Shown here one piece after another: positions 24,098-34,902 of a DNA stretch of 64,000 nt. The DNA is taken from the NCBI GenBank assembly GCA_020543525.1, contig JAHYIO010000037.1:310001-374000 (forward strand), given 5' to 3'. The notes under the pieces are model-generated. The model did not search any database, had not been told where the DNA came from, and saw only the letters and a list, made by a program, of their open reading frames with translations. The first letter of the stretch is position 1. Each line of letters begins with the position of its first letter. The stretch comes from Coriolopsis trogii (taxonomy: Eukaryota; Basidiomycota; Agaricomycetes; Polyporales; Polyporaceae). A program made the translations under genes and the position numbers.

Positions 24098-24483
24098 GGT
24101 CGAGTTGACTCGCGCGCGAGGCCGACATTGCTCCGTGGGTAGCGGGGTTTATTTCGAGAGTTGGTGTTTCGGCCATATCACGAAGCGTTTGTGCTGTATT
24201 AGAGTGTAGTCCCTGTATGACCCTGGATGTGTTGCATAGAAGAGTTGGGGTGGCCCGAATTTGAGTGAATGATTGGCTGGAGAGCGTACGGCAGACGAGG
24301 GAAGTGAGGTCAGGAACAAACAAAGCACAACAGGGCTGGGACACGAGGCTCTGGGAGGGAGACCGGATGGCGTCTCTCGCTCTCCTCCACACACTCTCTC
24401 ATCATCCACACGCCGATAGTCCTCCCTAGTCCCGTCTCTGACTCGTCTCGCGGACGCGTCAGCGTCCTTAAACTCCCGCAGCC
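24098..24483. promoter_or_regulatory. Upstream region of the 688-residue gene
   Basis: 386 bp between GDPD copy 2 and the next gene on the same strand. It becomes CT-rich toward 24480. No gene is seen on either strand that I would call. Confidence 0.45.
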
Positions 24484-26550
24484 ATGTACGCCTCCGCCAA
24501 TCGGCGCGGTCACCATCGCAAGAGACTTTCCGCCCTCCGTCTCTCCTCAGATTCGACAGTGACCACCCTACCGCGCTATACTTCTCCACCCCGTCTGCGC
24601 CATCAGGAGCTACCAGAAGTGCCTTTTGAACAGCCCCCTGCATACTCAGACAGCGCAGAAGAGGCAGACGAAGACACCGACGCGAGCGACTCCGACTCTG
24701 CTATAGCGTACATCCCAAGCCCTCCCCCGAGCCTCCCCGTATCCCCTCGGCGCGCACGCCGTTCTCAGGCCTCTTCGCGAAGTAGTCTGAGTAGGCAACG
24801 AAGCATCGCTAACCCCAACGATCCTTATCTCGACTCGCTACTTGCACGCAGCGTCCACGCGCTCGAGATGTCTAACGCGCTCCTCCAATCATCCATGTCC
24901 ACACAGACGAGCCTTTCGGCCGTCCTTGCCGATGATTCTCTCGCAGATCGTCACCTTGAAGAGGAAACGCAAAGACTCACTACACGCATCCGGAATAACA
25001 GGGACGTCCACGAGGCTTGGATGGACGATTTGGAGGAGATCTCCAGGGGAGTCGAAGGTCTTGTGCGTGGCGAGGTGTCGTCAGACGAAGAAGATCCCTC
25101 GCCCGCCGAACCACCTATAAGCCAGAGCTTGCCCACCTCAGGCTTGGATGGACGAATGCAGGTTCACCCCAGGCAGCGTCGCAGACCCTCCCAAGACTTG
25201 CGGCAACAGCATCAGGCATCCAGGTCGTCCTCCAACCTGCAGCTCTCTGTGCATGATCGAAGTCATTTTGTCGCGCCTCCTCCTCGCGCGATCACAATGT
25301 ACATTGATTCATCAGAAGCGGCAGACTTGATTACGCTCCCTGCGACGCTTGGCGTCCGCCCTTCTGCTCGACCGCCTCCAACGCCGCTACTTAGCCAGAG
25401 CATCTCTGCACCATGCATCTCGGAGCTGGAGTCGGGACCGTCGACTCCTGCATTGATACCTGCATCCGCCCCGGTGGAGACGCAGAGTCGGGCTGTAGAC
25501 ATGCTTGCATCGTATGTCATGCCCCGCCGCTCGTCCTCTTCTGCTTCGTCTTCCCCTCCTACTTCCACCCTCCGCCGTCGCTCCTCTAGTAGCAGTGGCA
25601 GCACGGTCAAACGTCCCCGTCACTCGAAGTCCCCACCACCCCCGTTACGGATAGAAGCATCTTCCAGTTCAACACCCGTAACCCGTCGCTCGCGGTCCGC
25701 AACACCCAATCGTGGATCTCCAGCTCTACGGCAAGCACGCCCGCTGACGCCTCCCATAGAGGAGTTGTCAACAGACTCTAACTCTTCCGAGTCCGCAACC
25801 TTGCACGTGGACCGCACAGTTGAGTCCCTTCGCCAGATACTTGAAAAGCAGCGTGCGGCATCGCAGTCGTCTGGTAAAGCTGAGTCTACGTCAGCTCATC
25901 CGACCCCGCCCCTTCCTCGACCATCGCTACTGTCGCCTCCTCTGGCTGCTCCTTCATCTGGCACGTCGAACGCGACGGCCTCCATATCCAGACTATTCAC
26001 CAAGCCGCGACATACCATCTCTACTCGTGCTCCCTCCCCTCCCAAACAATCCTCCATGAAGAACCGTTCCATGCCTTCTACTCCCGTCTCAGCCGTAGCT
26101 CCTGCTATGCCCTCGCCGTCGCCCTCTCTTTTGAGTGTTCCGGACCTCTTCGGCTTGGGCCGAAGCAGGAGTTCGTCTGGGACATCAACACCCAAGCGCA
26201 TATCCTTTGCGGAGCCGCCGCAGTCGTACTCGAGCACCAAGCCCGAGGGCTCATCGTCCAAGTTCCGCTCTACGAAGACGCGCTCGAAGTCGAGCGCGGA
26301 CAAGAAGCGCGGACGCGATGCGGTGGCAAAGGGCAAGGGCAAAGCTAAGGACGGGGACAGCGAAGAGGAGAAGGGCGGCTGGTGGACCACGTGGCTGCTT
26401 GGTGCGGACAGCGGGACTACTGGCCTGGGGATCGGTCGTGCGAGATCGGAGGAACGGTATGCGTATGCTAGCACTAGAGGTGCGGCAGCTGGTGGAACGT
26501 GGGGTATGAGGCCCGGATTTGGAAGCAGTCTGGAGGATTGGGGTGCGTAG
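24484..26550 (+). CDS. Serine/proline-rich protein of unknown function, 688 residues, intronless
   Basis: A single uninterrupted frame, unusual beside the intron-rich neighbours. Most of the protein is Ser/Pro/Arg-rich and predicted disordered, with many phosphorylation-like RSSS, SPP and TPP motifs. One region looks folded and conserved: residues near 115-190, DPYLDSLLARSVHALEMSNA with a following amphipathic helix, then LEEETQRLTTRIRNNRDVHE and WMDDLEEISRGVEGLVRGE. Near the C-terminus a Lys/Arg cluster precedes EEKGGWWTTWLLGAD, a short aromatic patch that could bind membrane or a partner. I recall similar hypothetical proteins in basidiomycetes but no function. Strong codon bias and length make it a real gene. 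Confidence 0.8.
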   Translation: MYASANRRGHHRKRLSALRLSSDSTVTTLPRYTSPPRLRHQELPEVPFEQPPAYSDSAEEADEDTDASDSDSAIAYIPSPPPSLPVSPRRARRSQASSRSSLSRQRSIANPNDPYLDSLLARSVHALEMSNALLQSSMSTQTSLSAVLADDSLADRHLEEETQRLTTRIRNNRDVHEAWMDDLEEISRGVEGLVRGEVSSDEEDPSPAEPPISQSLPTSGLDGRMQVHPRQRRRPSQDLRQQHQASRSSSNLQLSVHDRSHFVAPPPRAITMYIDSSEAADLITLPATLGVRPSARPPPTPLLSQSISAPCISELESGPSTPALIPASAPVETQSRAVDMLASYVMPRRSSSSASSSPPTSTLRRRSSSSSGSTVKRPRHSKSPPPPLRIEASSSSTPVTRRSRSATPNRGSPALRQARPLTPPIEELSTDSNSSESATLHVDRTVESLRQILEKQRAASQSSGKAESTSAHPTPPLPRPSLLSPPLAAPSSGTSNATASISRLFTKPRHTISTRAPSPPKQSSMKNRSMPSTPVSAVAPAMPSPSPSLLSVPDLFGLGRSRSSSGTSTPKRISFAEPPQSYSSTKPEGSSSKFRSTKTRSKSSADKKRGRDAVAKGKGKAKDGDSEEEKGGWWTTWLLGADSGTTGLGIGRARSEERYAYASTRGAAAGGTWGMRPGFGSSLEDWGA

Positions 26551-27213
26551 TGTGCTGTATGGTGACGGAGCACCCTGTAGCCTACAGGTCAGTTCAATCT
26601 GGCATTGGTGCGAGTGTCACAGGAGATACTGACGCATTCTTTGCGGTGTTCAGCTGTGGACTGGATAACTTATACAATAATCCGTTACGAACTGCGATGC
26701 CTACTCATGACGCTATATATCCTTTGCACGTTCGCTGTTTATTACTCTTTCGCCGGCGATACTCATGACATTACACCATATTCATCGAATCCTATGCATC
26801 TTGTATTATTCGCACAACCCGACCTACACGCCCATCGTTTGTCCTTTATAGCATTTAGCATTCGTGCACTCTCCCTTTGTTTCCCACCACGCCCATTGCT
26901 TTGCATGTCGTCATTTAACGTCCATATTGATACCCCGCAATTTTCGTCGCTTGCATGGACTGCATAGCACGCCGCTCGTCTATATTCTGTGGATGTAGAG
27001 TAGTATCCTCTAGCATGTCAACGCATGTGTCGAAACATGCAGTATTCATTCTGCAGGAGTTGCTATGTACGCTACACAGAGCGTCAGGGTGAAACTAGCT
27101 GTCGAAAAGGCGGAAAGAGAACAACTCAAGGTAGGGTCAATCAATGAGTTACATGCAAGCTCCATGACGACCCGCATGGTACATGTCAAAGACATCCCTT
27201 GTCTTGCATAGAG
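26551..27213. other. Convergent intergenic region
   Basis: 663 bp between the 688-residue gene and the NOL11-like gene. AT content rises compared with the flanks, as expected for 3' UTRs. No gene seen. Confidence 0.5.
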
Positions 27214-29911
27214 CTACAGCACAAGCTCTTCCACCTGGTACAATCCAACAGCCATCCCCGCCTGCTCGTGCGCGATCTTCCTCTTCCGCCTCCAGTCCTT
27301 CCCGCTGTCCGCCCTTCCGCCCTCCTTCGCTTCCGCTTGCACCTTCGCTTTCACAGCTGCCGCTCGGGCGAACGGCTCTAGAGGACCACAGAGCGTCTCC
27401 AGTTGGCTTGCGCACGCGATCGCGGGTTCTATATGCCCTGCGAGGTTCTGCAACAATTGATGGGCCGGCGCGTGCGCAAGAAGAGCGAGGAAGGATGCGT
27501 CGAGCACGGTCTGAAGGAACGAGAGCGTCTTTTCTAGGGATGGTGTCTCAACCACGACTTCGTGGGATGAGCTTTCGGCAGTGGAGAGGAGAAGATCGGT
27601 CTCCGTGTGTTCGACAACCCACTTGTCGAGTACGTCGAGGACAGCCGTCAGATCGGCTGCGTCTGGGAGGTGCTTCCGTATCGCCGTCCGTTGTAGCGCT
27701 GGGGTGAACGGATAGGACACGCATTGCGCGAGGAACGTTGGGAGAGACGGCGTTGCTCCCGTCTCAACTGCAGGAGCCGAATCTACTTGCATCGCGCTTT
27801 CGTCGCCGCTCGATGAGGATAGGCGATGTGAGGCAACGACTTGCTTGAGGACGGACATAACGTCATCCTCTGGGAGGTCCGTAACCGTACGCATGGCAAG
27901 GCTCACTGCGTTCTATGAGAGAATTATGAGACTGTACATCCTGCTATTAGAGGCAAGACCACGTACCCAGTCTTTTCGCACAACCAGAGCGGGCAACAAG
28001 CCGCCTTCGACCATAGACGAGCTCACAAAACGAGCCTCCAATAGGTGGGAGACGATTTTTTGTGAGTACGAATTGGCGTTCTGCGACTTGCCCTGGGCAC
28101 TGGCAGGCGCATGCAGAACGAGCTCCAGCACTCCTTGTACAAAGGAGTACTCTGTGGGAACGCTCTCGGCCTCCTCAGCAGCGCCTTTCCCCTTGTTCTG
28201 TTGATTGACATAGTCGAAGAAGATCGACTCCGCACTTGAGGTGCTGCCGTTCGCACTCCCGTCGATGGCGGCCTTCATTTGGCTGAGGACTTTCCGCGCT
28301 GCTGCGCTCATCTCAGGAGCACTGCGAGTGCCCTGTGGATGACTTTGGTTCCCATGTGCAGTTTTGCTGGCTATCCATCGCGCCCCAGCATTCGCCTTCC
28401 CCATGGCAGCAGCGATAGTCGACGTGGCGGGGACACTCACGGGAACAACAAGCACCGTCGAGCGAGCGGGAGAGCTGCCTGTGTCCGCTTGCATGTCCCT
28501 TTCCGGTAGCGGCAGAAGAGTCAGAATGGCATTAAGATTCTCTGCACTGGACTTGGAAGCGCCAGGGTTCCGTTGCGGCACGTCGAGCCGGAGAACAGCA
28601 CCGTATTTCTTCGGGCGCGGCAGTGTCGACGGTACTGTCAAGGTCTGCTGGGCGAGGAGGACGCCATACCGAAGGTCCCAGAGCAACAGAATTATCTCAG
28701 CGAGCGAGCCTGCTGTGACGGCGGTGAGTAGGACGTGGGAGGACGTGAGAGCGGCGAGGGAGGCTTCGGGCGCGCGAGAGGTGTTGACGAACGTGAGATT
28801 CTGCAGTCGAACAGGTTCCCCGACTTGCGTGATGGTAAGCGTAGCGGAAGTGGGGGAGGTCGCAAGGGTGAATGCTAGCCATGTACCGGAGGAAACTGTA
28901 GACCATTATGAATAAAATGCGAAGAGGTTCAGTGACCGAACGTACGAAGAATGCTCATGAAACCTGCGCTGCTCAACGATATATCGACTATATCCTAGTT
29001 TTGACGATTGATCAAAATACCATCAAATAGGAGAAGCTTCGCGTTGACTTACTGTCTCCTCCGTCGGAATCGCGCATTCACCCAGCAAATGTACGTGCTT
29101 ATCCCCCGCAAGGCTGACGCCAACAACGCCGAGCCTCAGCACGTCACCACTCCTCAGGAAGGATACTGATGCAGCATCGAAGGGTGAGGAGGTACTCGGT
29201 TGCAGAAAGGAGCACGAAGACGCAGGAAATATAAAGTGTTTGAGCAAGACGCTGGGTCGTGAATTTTGTGGGGCTGACGTTTGCAACACATGTAGCTCTT
29301 CGTCTGCTAGAGAGATGTCTCCTGCAGCACCAATCAGGAGGATATGATCCTGGAGATAGTCTGGCGCATATATGTGCGCGACTGCGTATGGGACCTAAGG
29401 CGGCTTCAGACGGTGTGGTATTGAATATGAAGGCGCAAAACTGACGCACCACTGCGACCCTTTTCTTCTTCTCACTCTGTATACCAGATGACATACCCGC
29501 AGACAGAGGTTCTTCGTAGGAGACTATTGTCTTCCCCTTCCCCTCATGCTGAACATCAGGACCAGAGTCAAGGACGGCATACGTCGTGCATAAGGGGGAC
29601 TCTTCGGTTTGGCTGACACGCGTCGCTGGAGGGCATGAGAAAGAAGTCGAAGGTCCTAGTGTATGTGACACCGCAGGGTGTAGTGTCGAGGTCTGTTAAA
29701 GGTCAGGATTAGAGAACATATACATAGTTGAGGTGGTACGCACATCCAGGACATGCAGGCCGTCTCCCTGAACAGCTACCGAGACGAACGCGTCCGCGTC
29801 GCTGCCAGAAGCAATTGACACATAGGTTGATATAAGCTTGCGTTTACGATGAGCAGAGGATTCAGGATATGAGACTAGGAGGAAGGGCTCGGCGATGGTG
29901 GCTGCACTCAT
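27214..29911 (-). CDS. NOL11/Utp8-like ribosome biogenesis factor (tentative)
   Basis: NOL11 is a t-UTP component of the small-subunit processome acting in rDNA transcription and 18S rRNA processing in the nucleolus. The ATG at 29911 starts MSAATIAEPFLLVSYPE. The N-terminal half alternates short strands and loops (VAVQGDGLHVLD, CAFIFNTTP, LLLWDLRYGVLLAQQTL), consistent with a WD-like propeller. The C-terminal half is helical and ends LDASFLALLAHAPAHQLLQN and later GLYQVEELVL. The last two match the NOL11 C-terminus in wording and spacing as I remember it. About seven exons. Only 47 bp separate its ATG from the stop of the upstream gene on the same strand, so its promoter overlaps that gene. 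Alternative: an unrelated beta-propeller protein. Confidence 0.65.
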
Positions 29912-29958
29912 CTCGGTACAGGAAGGAGTTCTAATTTTTTGACGAAGTACACAAAACA

Positions 29959-31123
29959 CTAGACTAGGGTTAGGGTTTCTATGCTCATCCGGTAGTTCTC
30001 TTTACAGCAGTCCACTAGCCCCTTCGCGCACACTATGCTATCCTCTAAGCCCTGGAGAATTGTCGAAATGCTGCCAAGCAAGGGCGGAAGCCTTCCCCGA
30101 TTGCTAGCGACAGCCTTAGACAATGCATTCACCTGTATCTTGAGTGTTTGGCACTCATCATCCAACGAGTCTACTGCACTCGTCAATGCCAATCTGCTGA
30201 ACACTGCGTGGCCGACTCACTAGTGATGTCTAATGCATCGTTGTACTGGGTGATATGGATGTGTTCGTCCAAGGGGAGGGACGATATCCGTATGACCATC
30301 GCTGTTACTGCACCCACAGACTTCTCGAGTGTCGTAAACCGTGTAATGATTGCAGCCACTTCTTCCGCCACCTTCAGCAAAACGTGTTCAACGCCCTTCA
30401 CACCCAAAAGACTGGAACACACCTTGCGATCACTCAGCTCATCGTAGAAGTCCAGCAGCTGCTCTGCTCCGTATCGCACATGGCTGTCTGCGATATTGGC
30501 TTCTTCAGCGGCAAGCGCGCTCCTTACGGCTTTAAGGGAGGAGCGAGCGACCACAGTTGCTTTCTTATGCTCGCCTTCCAGGTTGGATGCCATGTATGCC
30601 CATGCACACGACTGTGCTGCGATTTGCAAACCATCTGACTGCTCTGGAGCTGTTCCTGGGGGTTGAGGCCGCACCTGTAGCGCGTGCACAACGTGTCAGG
30701 GGAGAGAACGCGTGTACAGATATGCATAAGGTTACAAACATACTTTGGGGACTCCAGAGGTAGGATGAGAGGAAGTCGTGCTGCTTGCAGCCGCCGGGAG
30801 CGTTCCCTTGGCCGTGGTTGTGGCTCTCACGCGCGTCGAGGGTTCAGGACGCGTTCGCGACTGAGACGACGACGTCGAGGACGTGGCAGTAGAACCCTTT
30901 GGACGTGTTGCATTGCTCAGATTGAGCGTTCGTGGGGCGGAGCTCGAGGAAGTGGACGACTTTCCACCCGATATGTCTAGCTTGGCACGGGAACCGGCTA
31001 GAGATGACGCGTTCTGTGGACGCGCAGTGGCGGCGGCAGTCTTCCCTGGATGAGCAAGATAAGAATCTACGGACGAGTGGCTGAGGAATGCATACCGCGA
31101 GGAGGCCGAGAGGAGGAAGACAT
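29959..31123 (-). CDS. Unknown alpha-helical protein with Ser/Thr-rich N-terminus
   Basis: About 300 residues. The ATG at 31123 starts MSSSSRPPR; after an intron a Ser/Thr/Ala-rich disordered region (KTAAATARPQNASSL, TLNLSNATRPKG) runs to about residue 110. The C-terminal half is helical: QSCAWAYMASNLEGEHKKAT, VVARSSLKAVRSALAAEE, GVEHVLLKVAEEVAAIITRF and LALTSAVDSLDDECQTLKIQ. The last exon joins through an intron of about 53 nt with donor GTACAA, inside the coding text HIHITQ/LALTSA. A disordered tail plus coiled coils would suit a cytoskeletal or spindle protein, but I cannot place it in a family. It diverges from the acyltransferase gene (210 bp apart). Confidence 0.65.
29965..29978 (-). 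promoter_or_regulatory. Telomere-type box upstream of the NOL11-like gene
   Basis: The plus strand reads TAGGGTTAGGGTTT; on the gene strand this is AAACCCTAACCCTA, about 54-67 nt upstream of the ATG at 29911. TTAGGG boxes are known binding sites for Tbf1-type factors in promoters of fungal ribosome biogenesis genes. It also encodes part of the last residues (TLTLV) of the neighbouring gene. Confidence 0.45.
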
Positions 31124-31333
31124 GATGATGAGATGAGGGGAGAAACACGGACTCGAGGCTGCAGCTTCCGGACTCGGGGCCGGAGTCGCTTGTATGGGCG
31201 CTTGTTACTGGACCCCGTGCGTGCGTGCACGCGTGGGCTTGTCGCTCGTATTCCCTCATTTTCTGCCCCTGCTCTCCTCCGTCGTCCCATCTCTCTCCCA
31301 CATTTCATCCCCGACGACGACGACGAGGTCGCC

Positions 31334-32574
31334 ATGTCTATCTTGGCAAGCATCGTCAAGCCTCTCGTCTACGTCTCTCTCCCCATCTTCGCCCTCAAGA
31401 CCTTCGCCGACTCCAACCCCTTCGCGCGTTACTATGTCCGCATCGGCCTCTACCTTTCCACCCTTGGAGTCTGCTCTATATGGGGTGTGATATGCTCGAT
31501 CGGCATGGGTCTCACAGGCCATCGGTTTGATGTCTTCTACGTCGTCGCGCGCAGCTTCTACTACCTCGCAAGTCGGGTCATTGGCATCCGACTCGTGGTG
31601 GAAGGAGAGGAGCACCTCGAGACGCGTCCATCTGTCCTTGTAGGCAATCACCAAAGCATGCTTGACATTCTCTACCTCGGCCGGTACGTCGCCTACATGC
31701 TCCGCCGCGGACCCTTCGCCCTGACGATATGCCTACCTGTACTGCGCGGATCATCCTCTGGAACTCAATAACGCGGAATCATGCGCATGCATGTCTGATC
31801 GCGATAGCATATTTCCACGTCGAGCATCCATCATGGCCAAAAAGGAGCTGCAGTGGTCGCCGCTTCTCGGCCAATTCATGACCCTCGCTGGTGCCGTTTT
31901 CGTCGACCGCGGGAATAACGCTCGCGCAGTCCGCTCACTCACCGCAGCCGGCGAGACCATGAAGGAGCGGAACAGCTCCCTCTGGCTATTCCCTGAAGGT
32001 ACACGCTCGATGCGCCCGTACCACGACATGCTCCCTTTCAAGAAGGGTGCCTTCCATACCGCCATCCAGGCCCAAGTCCCGATTGTTCCGGTCGTATGCG
32101 AGAACTATTGGAGACTATACAGGAAGGACGTATTTGAAAGTGGCACGCTCAAAGTCAAGGGTGCGTTCTTCACTGTATCCAAAACCCTACAGCATAATGA
32201 AAGTGGTTCTAGTCCTGCCTCCTATCCCAACGACGGGTATGACCTCAGCGGATGTAGCTGCCCTCGCCGTACGTGTACACGACCTGATGGTCGAGACACT
32301 CCGTGAGATCTCCGCCCCTCCACCATCTGGATCGGAACCCAAGCCTGTTGAGCCACCCGTCACCCCCTCACCACTCTCCACGCCAGCTCCCACCCAGCCC
32401 GAACCTGCAGCGAAAGAAGCGGAGGAGGCCAGGACAGAGAGCCGCGCATCCACCAACACGTCAGAGAACTCTGTGACCTCCTCGCCTGTTCTCACCCACA
32501 GCCGGATGGAGGGTAGCGAATATGAGACGGAGGAGGATGATGGGATGGTTCTCGTTGGTCGACCCAGTCGTTGA
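31334..32574 (+). CDS. SLC1: 1-acyl-sn-glycerol-3-phosphate acyltransferase (SLC1-like)
   Basis: Converts lysophosphatidic acid to phosphatidic acid at the ER or lipid droplets. Three exons. The N-terminus has hydrophobic helices (LVYVSLPIFALKTFA; LYLSTLGVCSIWGVICSIG). Motif I is VGNHQSMLDILYLG (NHxxxxD), split by an intron directly afterwards. Motif II is FVDRGNNARAV, motif III LWLFPEGTRS and motif IV QVPIVPVV, all intact. After the catalytic domain a tail of about 90 residues rich in Pro/Ser/Glu is added, absent from yeast Slc1. A second short intron (about 32160-32211) precedes VLPPIPTTGM. It converges with amidohydrolase copy A. Confidence 0.93.
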
Positions 32575-32873
32575 TCTTGTGTTGACCAGGCAAATACGCC
32601 GTGGTGCTTGCTTAATGGGATCTTGGGAACTCTCGCTACGGACACTCCATGCGGAAATGCTTCCACGTCCGAGACTACAAGTCTTAGTGTTCGACTCGAG
32701 GCACGCTACTATTGGCGCCATCAGTCATATGCGCACGCACAGCAGAACAGTGCCCTAGCAGGATCCGACTCGTAGGACGCGCTACAAATACTATTTCAGC
32801 CAGAGCCGTACCAAGGTATGTCGATTGTCATTGCTATCATAATGCCAAACATCGCGATGCTCGGATTAATCTC

Positions 32874-34536
32874 TCAGAATTGGGGTGCTCCATGAGCGTC
32901 ATACCACATCTTCCAACGCGCTTCCAACACTTCCGCTGGCCATCGCTTCCTCACCTCATCCGCCCTAAACTTCAGTTCCTTTGCGATGGGTGCCCAATCC
33001 CTCACAAGTTTGCCATTCCTCTTCACGATCTCCCCGTCAACGAAAACCGTCTCCACATCTTCCGTCGAAGCGTGGAAAACCACACCGCTGATAGGATCAT
33101 CAACCCCAGCGAGGTTGACGGAAGTCGCGTCAAGTACGACCAAGTCAGCACGTTTACCCACTTCTACGGTGCCGATCAGGTGGGCGAGGTTTAATGCCTC
33201 TGCACCGCCGAGAGTTGCAAGGCGGAACGCGTCGACGCTGTTGTACTTGTTGTGGAACGGCGGCGTGAGCTTGTTGAGGTGAATACGTTCGTGGTCGTGG
33301 GCACGTGCCCACTGCAACCCTACGCGCATCTGCGTGAACATGTCTCCGCTGTTGATGGAAGTTGCATCCTACAGCCCGGTCAAGTCAGCTGGAAGAGCCA
33401 CACAATGTGTCTCCATGAGACTCACCACGCCCAGACCGCATTTCACGCCTCTCCTTAATGCATCGTAAACGACGGGGTTCCCATGGGCCATCCCCATCTC
33501 GTCCTCCGGCGTGGCCGAGATGGCTGCCCCGCTGTCCTTCATTGCCTTCCACATCTCGTCGTCTACCGCTGGACGGTCCGCAAGGGCCGTGCAGTGGGAG
33601 AAGACGACGTCGGGGCCCAATACGCCGGCATCGCGCCAAGTGAGGATCTGCGGGCCCTTGATGATGTGCGCGGTAATGATCGCGACGTTGTTCGCGCGTG
33701 CGTAGGAGAGGAACTCCTGGTGGGCGGACGGGGGACCTTGGGTGATGATGTCGTACGAGAGCCCCAGGGTGACACGGCCATCGGGGCGGAGCTTGCCGCC
33801 GTTCGCGCTGCCCCACTCTTTGATCTTCTCCTTTTGCCAGATCGCCGCGCTGGCCTCGTTGGCGAACTCAAGGTCGGGGAAGACTTGCGTCGGCGTGCTC
33901 TGTCGGGCAGGGGCCCAAATGACGCGGGCGCCGGACTCGACGGTCGCTTTCAGAGCTGCGTCGCAGTGTGCGGGGGAGAGTGGAGCGTGGAAGTGGTCCA
34001 GTATGGTCGTGACCCCGTTATGGAGCGCATCCAGGCAGCCGGCGAGAGTGCCTATGCCGACCTCCTCGGGGGTGAAGGATCCTTGCACCGAGCTGTAAGA
34101 CGATCGGTGAGTGGACATTCCAGGCGTCCAGATACCAATGTCAACTCACTACCACATCTTGACCAAGTATTCAGTCAGAAGCCAGCTGCGAGAGCAAGCA
34201 TAAACGAAGATTCTGGCGCATACATGCGTATCGTCCACTCACTCGCATTGATTGCCTCGGAGAACGGTCATATGCACGTGCCTATCCGAACGTGAGTAAC
34301 GTTCTAAACCTCTACATACACCAGAAGGCGGCTTACCTGTGCGTGTCCACGAATCCAGGCGTGATCCATTTGTTTGTGCAGTCGATGATCTCGACCCCTG
34401 GACCAGGTGAGATGTCCTGGTCGATGGCCTTGATAGTGTCGCCTTCGATGAGTATGTCGGCCGTGAAGACACGAGCGTCCTCGCTGCCTTGGACACAGGT
34501 CGCGATCTTGCCGCCTTTGAGCAGGTACTCTGCCAT
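32874..34536 (-). CDS. Amidohydrolase family protein (chlorohydrolase/deaminase type), tandem copy A
   Basis: A metal-dependent hydrolase of about 480 residues in the subtype III group that includes atrazine chlorohydrolase, guanine deaminase and S-adenosylhomocysteine deaminase. The ATG at 34536 starts MAEYLLKGGKIATCVQGSED. Exon 1 ends PGFVDTHR and the next exon starts H, so the metal motif HxH (H-R-H) is split by an intron. Other ligands are in IITAHIIKG and VVFSHCTALAD, and the catalytic Asp is in GLGVD followed by ATSINSGDMF. The C-terminal composite domain is GTVEVGKRADLVVLDATSVN. The substrate is not predictable. No signal peptide, so cytosolic. A paralogue with the same introns starts 2 kb upstream at 36580. 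Confidence 0.9.
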
Positions 34537-34902
34537 GGTGAAGCTGCGATGCTACTCATTGGCCTACACTCCTCAGGTCTTTATGCACCACAGCGTGCGC
34601 TTCCCACAAGTATCGGGCCCCGAGCCAAGCCAGACCTCATGGATGACGGCAACGATTTACCGTCCGCTTTCGTCAGCCATCTATCCACGAGTTACTTCGG
34701 GGGCCTGTAGAGACATCATAGCCTTTGTGGAGAAGCGACGCTCGTGCGCATAGACAAACCTTCTCGGCGTCCGGGCCCCTGGGCTGATGCAAGACCTGGT
34801 AGGTTTGCAAGCTAACCGGTGAGCATACGACCTCGTGCAAACAAAGTTGACGACTTCCTGCTAGTCATACATGTTCCAGCCGCTACATCAGCGCATATGT
34901 TT

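Noticed and set aside
25896..26573. 225-codon minus-strand open frame
   Set aside because: Antisense shadow of the strongly biased 688-residue gene.
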